A stretch of DNA of 5,428 nucleotides from Propionibacteriaceae bacterium. GTDB taxonomy: Bacteria; Actinomycetota; Actinomycetes; Propionibacteriales; Propionibacteriaceae. The position numbers and the translations under genes were made by a program. The notes under the pieces were generated by a model. The model was not told the origin of the DNA and did no database searches. It worked only from the letters and a program-made list of their open reading frames with translations. The stretch covers positions 5,569-10,996 of the forward strand of contig PMLO01000065.1 of assembly GCA_003158895.1 (NCBI GenBank), in the 5' to 3' direction. This document shows positions 1-5,428 of the stretch, one piece after another; the first letter of the stretch is position 1; every line of letters starts with the position of its first letter.

Positions 1-94
1 GTCGAGGGGAAGTTCCCGCAGCAGGGGGCGTGAGGACATGAGGGTCTTCCCAGGCTCGCGACGCTGAGCGGCCCGGGTCCGTACCGTCGGGGCC
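1..94. other. Upstream region of the ABC operon
   Basis: No complete gene is present. Frame 1 is open from the window edge to a TGA at 31-33 and would encode a tail ending in PQQGA, which could be the end of an upstream plus-strand gene. The other two plus frames also stay open to 39-41 and 65-67, so the assignment cannot be decided. The in-frame TGA at 65-67 sets the upstream limit of the ATPase gene, and no ATG, GTG or TTG codon lies in frame between it and 95. Confidence 0.3.
82..87 (+). promoter_or_regulatory. Possible -10 element of a leaderless ABC-operon transcript
   Basis: TACCGT fits the actinobacterial TANNNT -10 consensus. It ends seven bases before the GTG at 95, the spacing expected if transcription starts on the first base of the start codon. 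There is no convincing Shine-Dalgarno sequence before this GTG, only a CGGGG run. I see no clear -35 hexamer. This is an inference from spacing and consensus, and such short motifs also occur by chance. Confidence 0.25.
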
Positions 95-826
95 GTGACA
101 GGTGTCGAGCTCGAAGAGGTGTCCATCCGGTACGGGGACGTGGTGGCCGTTGATCGGTTGTCGCTCCAGGTCGAGAACGGGCGCGTCCTCGGCATGCTCG
201 GTGGCAACGGCGCCGGCAAGTCGTCGACGCTGCGTGCGATCGGCGGTGTCAACGCGCACAGCTCCGGCCGGCTTATGGTCGCAGGCTTCGACATGAGCTC
301 GCCTGACGGGGCGGACGCGGCGCGGGCACTCGTCGGATACTGCCCCGACATCGGCGGTCTCATCGCGCAGGCCACGCCCGACGAGCACGTCGATCTCCTC
401 GGCTCGCTGCGGGGGAGCCGCGGTGGGCGAGCGGTCAGCGACGAGCTGATCGAGCGGTTCGGGCTGTCGGCGGTCAGGGACCGGCCGGCCGGTACGTTCT
501 CGCACGGCATGCAGCGCCGTTTGTCGGTTCTTCTGGCCGTCCTCTCCGCGCGCGATGTCCTGGTGCTCGACGAGCCTTTCGACGGCGTCGACCCCACAGG
601 AGTCGAGGTGACGGTGTCGGCGATCCGCGAGGCAGCACGCGCGGGCATGGCAGTCGTCGTGTCCACGCACCTGCAACAGCTGCTGACTTCGGCCAGCGAC
701 GAGATCGCCGTGCTCATCAAGGGCCGTCTCGCTGCCCAGGGCTCCTCGCAGGACTTCAGCGGTTCCGACGGCGAGAGGCGTTACGCCGACCTGCTCCAGT
801 CCGTCGTGGTCGAGGCGGTGGCGTGA
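95..826 (+). CDS. ABC transporter ATP-binding protein (ABC-2/ABCA-like class)
   Basis: This is the cytoplasmic nucleotide-binding subunit that would hydrolyse ATP to drive the membrane protein encoded next to it. At 243 residues it is the usual length for a stand-alone ABC ATPase. Walker A is GGNGAGKSS (residues 36-44, catalytic K42), the signature is FSHGMQRR (135-142), Walker B is VLVLDEP (155-161) with E160, the D-loop is GVDP (164-167), and the switch histidine is H192 in STH. The Q-loop position, GYCPQ in ABCA-like proteins, reads GYCPD here (D85). Acidic residues at this site are known from some ABC-2-class ATPases such as EcsA-type proteins, so this need not mean loss of function. GTG at 95 is the only start available after the in-frame stop at 65. 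The stop overlaps the permease start, so the two are translationally coupled. The substrate is unknown. The family call is firm; the direction of transport is inferred. Confidence 0.95.
   Translation: MTGVELEEVSIRYGDVVAVDRLSLQVENGRVLGMLGGNGAGKSSTLRAIGGVNAHSSGRLMVAGFDMSSPDGADAARALVGYCPDIGGLIAQATPDEHVDLLGSLRGSRGGRAVSDELIERFGLSAVRDRPAGTFSHGMQRRLSVLLAVLSARDVLVLDEPFDGVDPTGVEVTVSAIREAARAGMAVVVSTHLQQLLTSASDEIAVLIKGRLAAQGSSQDFSGSDGERRYADLLQSVVVEAVA
812..818 (+). promoter_or_regulatory. Ribosome binding site of the permease gene, inside the ATPase gene
   Basis: GAGGCGG lies within the last codons of the ATPase gene. Its GAGG core ends seven bases before the GTG at 823. It supports the overlapping GTGA start and suggests translational coupling of the two subunits. 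Confidence 0.6.
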
Positions 827-2385
827 CTGGGCTGTACGGCGAGGTCGCCCGCGGACTGGCCGCGACGATCCGTCTGGCACGGCTCCACGCACAGGTCCGT
901 ACGCCCAGGGCCCGACTCAGGATCCGTATCGCCGCCGGTCTCGGCGCCTGCTTGCTCATCGCTGCCGCAGCGGCGGGCAACATCGTGACGTGGCTGGCTC
1001 TCCACTCGGACCCTTCGTCACCTGTCTACCGGTACCTGCTGGGGGAGCGATCCATCAGCCTGGCAGCTGCGCTCGGTACGGTTCTGGTCGGCGTGGTCTT
1101 CGCCCCGATCACGGGGGCCGCCGCGCAGGCGCAGTTCCCCGACTTCGACCTTGCGGGGATTCGCCCGAGCCGCCTGTACCGGTACTTCGACGGCATCTGG
1201 AACTCCGTGGTGTCCCCGGTGGGTCTGTCGCCGCTTCTTCTGCTTGTCGCCGCGGGGTCGCTGTCGACCGCCGACGGCCACGGGAGGGTCGGGGCCGTCG
1301 CCATCGCACTCTCGACCTGGGTGTGGGCGATGCTCGTCATGTCGCTTCTGGCGTGGGCGATCGAGTTCACGAGACGACGGTGGGTCGCCTCGCTCCGCTG
1401 GTACCTGGCCGGTGCCGCGAGCCTCGTGGTCGCCCTCTCGGTCGTCGTGGATCCGGCTCATGGCCGTACGATCTTCGGTCTTGCCAGCTGGCTGCAGACG
1501 ATCATCCGTGCCGGCGTGGATGGGGCAGTTCTGTCGACGATCGGCGGGGTCGCCGTCATGCTGCTTGCGTCGGGCGTGACGTTCCTCGCGGGTGTGGTGG
1601 TCTGCCGCCGTACGCTCGTGCTTCCCGCGGCGATCGAACGGGTACGCCAGCGGACAGGGTCCGTGACGATCCCGATCCATCCTTCGTGGGCGCTGTTCAC
1701 GATGCTGGTGACCACCCTCGCACGGACCCGTGAGGTCCGCCGTCCGATCATCATGATGATGGCCATCGCGATGCCCATGCTGTTCGCATGGATCCGCTAC
1801 TCGGGCGGCGACCCCAGCTCGATGCTCGGTTCGGTGACCATGGTGGTACCGCTGGCGATGTCGCTCGGTTGGGGTGTCAACGTCTTCGGCGTCCTCGGCG
1901 GCGCCGTGACCCTGCTGCTCGCACAACCCCGCGCGTGGAAGCTCCTGCTGCGCCACATCGTCGTCGTACAGTTCGCTGCCTCCGTGATTCTCGGCATGGT
2001 CCTCCTTGTCGCCGCGGTGCTCGCGTCCTCGATGCCGTGGTCTGCGCTCCCGCCCTACGCCGCCGGCCTCGTCGTGTCGTCGGTCATCGCGACGGGCCTC
2101 TCGGTGCGCTACTCCGTCGAGAAGCCGCACCGTACGCGCCTCACCGGGCGTGGCGACCCGCTCGTACCGCCGATCGTTGGTCTGGGCTACGTCATGCGCA
2201 TCATGCTGACGGGCGCAACGACCGGTCTCCTGGTCGCGGTGGCCGCCAGCCTGGTGCCGTGGTTCGCGGTCGTCGTGGGCGCCGTCGTCGCGTTGACCAC
2301 GTGGCGGTCCTGGCGCCGCATCACGAACCGCTGGAACGACCCGGCGCACCGCTCACGCGTCGCCGCCCTCGTGGGCGCCGTCTGA
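823..2385 (+). CDS. Polytopic membrane protein, ABC-2-type transporter permease
   Basis: This is the probable membrane subunit of the transporter, 520 residues long. It starts with GTG in a GTGA overlap with the ATPase stop and has a plausible ribosome binding site at 812-818. The first 34 residues are arginine-rich and probably cytoplasmic. By eye, about 11-12 hydrophobic segments follow, near residues 36-60, 78-98, 130-148, 157-180, 193-209, 235-260, 308-326, 333-350, 353-367, 378-402, 410-428 and 450-493 (the last probably two). The main hydrophilic stretches are 103-125, the loop around 262-306 (IERVRQRTG, RTREVRR) and 431-448. The tail is basic (WRSWRRITNRW). It is larger than a typical six-helix ABC-2 permease of about 250-400 residues, and residues 114-147 and 368-400 look alike, which suggests internal duplication or fusion of two halves. 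I recognise no substrate-specific family. The membrane-protein call is certain; the ABC-2 role rests on the neighbour and on this resemblance. Confidence 0.88.
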   Translation: MTGLYGEVARGLAATIRLARLHAQVRTPRARLRIRIAAGLGACLLIAAAAAGNIVTWLALHSDPSSPVYRYLLGERSISLAAALGTVLVGVVFAPITGAAAQAQFPDFDLAGIRPSRLYRYFDGIWNSVVSPVGLSPLLLLVAAGSLSTADGHGRVGAVAIALSTWVWAMLVMSLLAWAIEFTRRRWVASLRWYLAGAASLVVALSVVVDPAHGRTIFGLASWLQTIIRAGVDGAVLSTIGGVAVMLLASGVTFLAGVVVCRRTLVLPAAIERVRQRTGSVTIPIHPSWALFTMLVTTLARTREVRRPIIMMMAIAMPMLFAWIRYSGGDPSSMLGSVTMVVPLAMSLGWGVNVFGVLGGAVTLLLAQPRAWKLLLRHIVVVQFAASVILGMVLLVAAVLASSMPWSALPPYAAGLVVSSVIATGLSVRYSVEKPHRTRLTGRGDPLVPPIVGLGYVMRIMLTGATTGLLVAVAASLVPWFAVVVGAVVALTTWRSWRRITNRWNDPAHRSRVAALVGAV

Positions 2386-2472
2386 CGCATGCCGCGGATA
2401 TCGGCGCCCCAGCGTCGTACGGATTATGCGGACCGTGTGCTGTGCGCCGACCCGGACTCGCAAGGTTTCTCA

Positions 2473-2504
2473 GCATGCTTCGAGCGTTCGACCGCCGAAG
2501 CTGC
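2473..2504. terminator. Candidate hairpin between the convergent genes
   Basis: GCA, a bulged T, then GCTTCG pair with CGAAGC and TGC around a 13-base loop (2483-2495). It lies 88 bases after the permease stop and 137 bases beyond the stop of the small minus-strand gene, where a bidirectional terminator would be expected. No T-run follows on either strand. The 255-base gap (2386-2640) otherwise shows no convincing gene. A weak GCCG/CGGC stem at 2391-2405 and GAGGG/CCCTC at 2594-2606 also occur there. Confidence 0.3.
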
Positions 2505-2525
2505 GCTTGTCAGACCAAGACAGCT
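2499..2525. repeat. Second inverted repeat overlapping the candidate terminator hairpin
   Basis: AGCTG (2499-2503) pairs with CAGCT (2521-2525). After a small internal loop, CTTG (2506-2509) pairs with CAAG (2516-2519) around a six-base loop. It shares bases 2499-2504 with the hairpin at 2473-2504, so in RNA the two structures would exclude each other. Function is unknown. Confidence 0.3.
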
Positions 2526-2640
2526 CGACATGAGCGGAACTTCAGACGTTCTTCCGCAGCAGCCGCGGCATGAGCCAGCGTCGGCGGGCGTTTGAGGGGC
2601 ACCCTCGACGGTCCAGATCGCACTACCTCGCGGCGCTCGA

Positions 2641-2883
2641 TCAGCCTGCTCGACGCGCCATCTCCTCGGTGATCCATCGTGCGGTGTCTCGGGTGCACGC
2701 GCCTGGCTCGCTGAAGCTGACTGTGAAGACGCTCGTGACCTCAGTCAGTCGAGGGACGCCCTTCAGCGCCAGGATCGCGTCTGCCTCTGCCGCGTACGCG
2801 TCATGAGGAGCCCCACCGGCGATGAGACCAACTGGGTCCGCTTCGGCCAGGATCCCGATGAGTTCGTCCCGTGTGACTGCCAT
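2641..2883 (-). CDS. Small protein resembling DUF1871
   Basis: An 80-residue, probably cytoplasmic protein of unknown function. The segment EADPVGLIAGGAPHDAY (residues 14-30), followed by EADAI (33-37), resembles the core of the DUF1871 family as I remember it: a DP-hG-h turn, then an AP-DEY-like stretch and an acidic residue two or three positions later. The C-terminal part has VTSVFTVSFSEPG (49-61) and W70. No signal peptide or membrane segment is visible. I chose the ATG at 2881-2883 because the family-like sequence begins immediately (MAVTRDELIG). An in-frame ATG at 2902-2904 would add seven residues (MSRRLLV) and has a G-rich run just upstream, so it remains possible. Neither has a strong ribosome binding site. 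The gene ends convergently with the permease and lies 196 bases downstream of the DGPF gene on the same strand. The family call is from memory of the pattern and is moderate. Confidence 0.68.
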   Translation of the reverse strand: MAVTRDELIGILAEADPVGLIAGGAPHDAYAAEADAILALKGVPRLTEVTSVFTVSFSEPGACTRDTARWITEEMARRAG

Positions 2884-3079
2884 GACCAACAGCCTACGAG
2901 ACATGGACGCCCCCCAACGCCAGCCCCTGTCAGCCCGCGCACGGTGGACATTCACAACTCAGCACGGTCGACCGCACGCCGTGAGGCCGGAAGCGTGCGC
3001 ATCGGAGCCGGTCTGCGACGACGCCGCCCCACACGAACGTGTCAGAGGGCCTCGCCGGAGGAAACGCCCACCCCGTCTG

Positions 3080-3445
3080 CTAGTGAGTCTCGGAGCGTTG
3101 CATGGGGACCTGGAAGCGTCGCACCTCCTGTGGCCAATCGCAGGCCAACGCGATCCTTCCGGCCCACAGCTTCGCCGCCCGTTCGTCTGCCACGTCCACC
3201 ACGGCGAAGCCGCCGAGGTGCTCCTCGGTCTCGGCGAATGGACCGTCTGTGAACAGCGGCGTGCCGCTCGACGCATCGACGCTGAACACAGGGGCAGCAA
3301 GGTCCAGGCCACCGGTAAAGATGAGGACCTCCGCAGCCTTCATCTCCTCCAGCAACCCCCGCAGCACCTTGGACTTCTCGAGCAGACCCTCGACCGTCTG
3401 GTCGGGCACCCACTCGTCGTTGAAGAAGATGAGGTACTCGGTCAT
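3080..3445 (-). CDS. YCII/DGPF-domain protein
   Basis: A 121-residue cytoplasmic protein with the hallmark DGPFAETEEHLGGFAVVDV (residues 67-85), the core of the DGPF branch of the YCII-like superfamily. The N-terminal strand MTEYLIFFND and the closing WPQEVRRFQV (104-113, usually EVRP in relatives) also fit, and the length is typical. Family members form small ferredoxin-like dimers. Biochemical roles are mostly unproven, and many actinobacterial copies are encoded next to ECF-type sigma factors. No sigma factor gene is visible beside this one. The ATG at 3443-3445 is supported by a near-perfect ribosome binding site. The gene stands alone, with 330 bases upstream before the helicase stop and 196 bases downstream before the small gene. 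The domain assignment is firm; the cellular role is unknown. Confidence 0.93.
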   Translation of the reverse strand: MTEYLIFFNDEWVPDQTVEGLLEKSKVLRGLLEEMKAAEVLIFTGGLDLAAPVFSVDASSGTPLFTDGPFAETEEHLGGFAVVDVADERAAKLWAGRIALACDWPQEVRRFQVPMQRSETH

Positions 3446-3448
3446 GTC

Positions 3449-3457
3449 TCCTCCTTT
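3449..3457 (-). promoter_or_regulatory. Strong Shine-Dalgarno sequence of the DGPF gene
   Basis: Read on the minus strand this is AAAGGAGGA, three bases before the ATG. It is by far the best ribosome binding site in the window. It fixes the start of the gene and suggests efficient translation, unlike the weak sites of the other genes. Confidence 0.85.
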
Positions 3458-3579
3458 ACCGGGTCAGCCTCTTCGGCGACCCTCCACCCACTCTACGAAC
3501 GGCCGGAGCCCGATCCGACAGGGCAACTCACACGGAGCAGCACCGCAGGCAGATCGGCATGACGGGATGCTGCGAGACC

Positions 3580-3602
3580 GACGGAAGGGACCGGGTTCCG
3601 TC
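3580..3602. repeat. Perfect 7-bp inverted repeat, operator-like
   Basis: GACGGAA (3580-3586) and TTCCGTC (3596-3602) are exact reverse complements separated by nine bases, a 23-base dyad. It lies 135 bases upstream of the DGPF start and about 175 bases beyond the helicase stop. Size and symmetry would suit a dimeric repressor or a hairpin in the transcript. No regulator gene is nearby, so either role is a guess. Confidence 0.35.
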
Positions 3603-3628
3603 CGCTCCATTGCGCAGGAATCCATCGG

Positions 3629-3666
3629 GCCGGAGACGTTGACTGTCGCAGGACGAGCCGGAGACG
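3629..3666. repeat. Direct repeat GCCGGAGACG, two copies
   Basis: Exact 10-base copies lie at 3629-3638 and 3657-3666, 28 bases apart start to start. The GCCGGAG core also occurs at 3502-3508. It could be a pair of binding sites or chance in GC-rich DNA. Confidence 0.3.
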
Positions 3667-3678
3667 GTGGCTATTGAT

Positions 3679-3711
3679 GGAGCGACACTCTCACGGGATT
3701 TGTCACGCTCC
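3679..3711 (-). terminator. Candidate helicase terminator hairpin
   Basis: GGAGCG and ACA (3679-3687) pair with TGT and CGCTCC (3701-3711), with a two-base bulge (3704-3705) and a 13-base loop. It gives nine base pairs, mostly GC, 65 bases after the helicase stop on the minus strand. No T-run follows, which is common in actinobacterial terminators. A protein-binding dyad is the alternative. Confidence 0.35.
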
Positions 3712-3775
3712 CCGGACTCCTACGCACCGGGATGTCCTCGAGATGAGGCTCACGTCACCGTCAGCCGACAATGCC

Positions 3776-5428
3776 TCAGAACCGCTTCCGCAGCTCGATG
3801 ATGCGCGCTTCGACCTGCTCGGTCGTCGCGGCTGGGAGCGAAGGACCGCCGCAGTGCCGGCGAAGATCGGCGTGGATGTGCGAGTGGGGCACGCCCACGA
3901 CCCGTGCGTACTGCGAGACAAGGCTGTTGAGCTCCTTGCGACGCGCCTCGAGGGCTCGGGCGAGGCTCTGCTCTCTCGGTGCCGGACCGCGGTCGAGCCT
4001 GTCACGTCGCGCGATCTGGCGCCTCTGCCGCTCGCTGAGCAACCGTGACACCTGGTCTGGTTCCAGCAGGCCTGGCAAGCCGAGGTAGTCCTGCTCGTCG
4101 GCCGACATCGGTGCGGCATGCATCCCGTACGCCTGGGAGTCGAACAGGACGTGGTCGAAGACCGCCTCGGACTCGAGCGCGGCGAACCGGTCTTCGTCGG
4201 CATCGGGCGTCGACTGCTCCCGGTTCGCCTCTGCGAGCAGGTCCTCCTCCGGCGACCAGAGATCGTCGGAGGAGCTGGATCTGCCCAGCACGTGGTCACG
4301 CTCCCGTTCGAGCATCGCGGCGTGGGCCAGCAGCACGGGCACGGTCGGAAGGAAGACGGTCGCCAGCTCGCCGCGGCGTCGTGCCCTGACGAAGCGACCG
4401 ACGGCCTGGGCGAAGAACAGGGGAGTGGCGGTTGCCGTCGCGTACACGCCGACGGCCAAGCGCGGTACATCGACGCCTTCGGAGACCATCCGTACAGCCA
4501 CCAGCCAGCGTGCCTCACCGTCCCGGAAGTCCTCGATGCGCTTGCTGGCGCCCGCGTCGTCGCTGAGCACGAGTGCCGGCTTCTCGCCGGTCAGCTCGGT
4601 CAGGAGACGCGCGTACGCCCTCGCCTGGTTCTGGTTGGTGGCGATGACCAGCCCGGCGGCGTCCGGCAGGTGCCTGCGCACCTCGTCCAGCCGGCGATCG
4701 GCGGAGCGCAGCACAGAGTTGATCCACTCCCCGTTGGGGTCGAGCGCGGTGCGCCAGGCCTGTGCGGTGACATCGGCGGTCAGCGGGTCGTTGAGCGAGG
4801 CGGCGATCTCGTCGCCCGACTTGGTGCGCCACCTCATGGGGCCTCCGTACGCCATGAAGACGACAGGCCGTACGACGTGGTCGCGCAGCGCCTCTGCGTA
4901 CCCGTACGAGTAGTCGGCCGTGCTGCGCGGGATGTCGTCGGGACCGGGCTCGTACGTGACGTACGGGATCGGGTTCACGTCCGACCGGAACGGCGTGCCG
5001 GTGAGCAGCAGCCGGCGCGTGGCGGGCTCGAACGCGCTCCGTACAGCGTCACCCCAGCTCAGCGAGTGGCCCGCGTGGTGGACCTCGTCGAGGATGACCA
5101 GCGTCTTCGAGTTCCGGCAGCGCGCCTCGATCCCGTACACGTTCATCGCCACGCCCGCGTACGTGGTGCAGATGCCGTCGAACTGGCGCGACCGCGCGGT
5201 CCGCGTGTTGCCGACACCAGGGTCGAGGTGGATGCCTACGCGCGCGGCCGCGTCGGCCCACTGGACCTTGAGGTGCTCGGTGGGAGTGACGACCAGGATC
5301 CTTGTCACCGTACGGCGCGCGAGCAGCTCGGACGCGACGCGGAGCGCGAACGTGGTCTTGCCGGCACCGGGCGTCGCGACGGCGAGGAAGTCCTGCTGGT
5401 CAGTGGAGAGATAGGCGTCCAGCGCCTC
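3776..5428 (-). CDS. SF2 DEAD/DEAH-type helicase, 5' end beyond the window
   Basis: An ATP-dependent superfamily 2 helicase related to the Res/type III restriction helicase fold. The frame is open to the right edge; 550 residues are visible and the N terminus, including any Q motif, is missing. Counting from the edge: motif I ATPGAGKTT (18-26), motif Ia VVTPTEHL (46-53), motif II DEVHH (114-118), motif III TGTPFRSD (143-150), motif V SEGVDVP (316-322) and motif VI QAVGRFVRARRRGE (341-354). All key residues are present, so both RecA-like domains look functional. An acidic linker (about 384-415) follows, then a tail with FDHVLFD (424-430), EQDYLGLPGLLEPDQV (445-460), a basic stretch and HADLRRHCGGPS (519-530). 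This tail recalls a stand-alone helicase family conserved in actinobacteria, usually about 550-600 residues, so little more than the N terminus should be missing. The substrate, DNA or RNA, and the pathway are not established. No nuclease or methylase lies beside it here. Confidence 0.95.
   Translation of the reverse strand, partial: EALDAYLSTDQQDFLAVATPGAGKTTFALRVASELLARRTVTRILVVTPTEHLKVQWADAAARVGIHLDPGVGNTRTARSRQFDGICTTYAGVAMNVYGIEARCRNSKTLVILDEVHHAGHSLSWGDAVRSAFEPATRRLLLTGTPFRSDVNPIPYVTYEPGPDDIPRSTADYSYGYAEALRDHVVRPVVFMAYGGPMRWRTKSGDEIAASLNDPLTADVTAQAWRTALDPNGEWINSVLRSADRRLDEVRRHLPDAAGLVIATNQNQARAYARLLTELTGEKPALVLSDDAGASKRIEDFRDGEARWLVAVRMVSEGVDVPRLAVGVYATATATPLFFAQAVGRFVRARRRGELATVFLPTVPVLLAHAAMLERERDHVLGRSSSSDDLWSPEEDLLAEANREQSTPDADEDRFAALESEAVFDHVLFDSQAYGMHAAPMSADEQDYLGLPGLLEPDQVSRLLSERQRRQIARRDRLDRGPAPREQSLARALEARRKELNSLVSQYARVVGVPHSHIHADLRRHCGGPSLPAATTEQVEARIIELRKRF

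Larger units (their letters stand above)
3446..3775. other. Intergenic region between the helicase and DGPF genes
   Basis: I find no coding sequence with recognisable protein features in these 330 bases; open frames crossing it run out of phase over the DGPF gene and contain no domain. It should hold the helicase terminator and the DGPF promoter, but I could not pick a convincing -35/-10 pair. It holds the dyads at 3580-3602 and 3679-3711, a repeated GCCGGAGACG, and a 6-bp TGAGGC/GCCTCA pair (3744-3749 with 3773-3778) that reaches into the helicase stop codon. Confidence 0.6.

Noticed and set aside
1018..2349. Minus-strand open frame of 443 codons antisense to the permease
   Set aside because: Its translation is low-complexity (R, H, D, G-rich) with no domain. 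The plus-strand frame gives clear membrane helices and a coupled start. Long antisense frames are expected in high-GC genes.
1788..2573. Plus-strand open frame of 261 codons across the permease 3' end
   Set aside because: It is out of phase with the permease and made of Arg/Pro/Ala-rich sequence without motifs; a shadow frame.
2389..2595. Possible 68-residue plus-strand gene after the permease
   Set aside because: There is no ribosome binding site, only three bases separate it from the permease stop, and the composition looks random. Treated as intergenic.
2822..3562. Plus-strand open frame of 246 codons over the DGPF and small-gene region
   Set aside because: It overlaps the minus-strand DGPF gene, whose hallmark motif and ribosome binding site settle the coding strand. 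The plus translation has no recognisable feature.
3703..4518. Minus-strand open frame of 271 codons inside the helicase gene
   Set aside because: Same strand but wrong phase; Ser/Arg/Pro-rich with no domain, while the helicase frame carries all expected motifs. No sign of a frameshift in the helicase.
5306..5308. GTG codon as the start of the helicase
   Set aside because: The frame stays open to the window edge and the upstream 40 residues contain the Walker A motif ATPGAGKTT, so this GTG is an internal valine and the gene is 5' truncated.
3776..5428. Type III restriction or phage-defence system
   Set aside because: Only a helicase is visible, with no methylase, nuclease or other defence partner, and its tail fits a stand-alone actinobacterial family. 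Sequence beyond the right edge could change this view.

Overview
The window looks like chromosomal DNA of a high-GC Gram-positive bacterium (Actinomycetota). The base composition is GC-rich, with G or C at most third codon positions. GTG starts are used, one gene pair overlaps by four bases, and the helicase at the right end matches a family I know mainly from actinobacteria. I cannot place it to genus from sequence alone.

Left half, plus strand (95-2385): a two-gene ABC transporter operon. An ATPase of the ABC-2/ABCA-like class overlaps a polytopic membrane protein of 520 residues by four bases. The ATPase would power the membrane subunit in exporting, or possibly importing, an unidentified substrate. 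The permease carries two similar hydrophobic elbow regions, so it may be a fused or internally duplicated ABC-2 permease. The ATPase start has no good Shine-Dalgarno sequence but has a TANNNT element eight bases upstream, so it may be leaderless.

Right half, minus strand (2641-5428), converging on the transporter operon: from right to left there is a 5'-truncated SF2 DEAD/DEAH-type helicase, a 330-base gap with several dyads, a DGPF/YCII-domain protein with a textbook ribosome binding site, a 196-base gap, and a small protein resembling DUF1871. The gaps make one tightly coupled operon unlikely. The region looks like independent housekeeping or accessory genes in the same orientation.

I see no mobile element, RNA gene, CRISPR array or clear defence cassette. 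The helicase could suggest restriction or defence, but its full motif set and characteristic C-terminal tail fit a conserved stand-alone actinobacterial helicase better. The most distinctive signal outside the genes is a large excess of the palindrome CGTACG: 15 copies by hand count where about two would be expected by chance.
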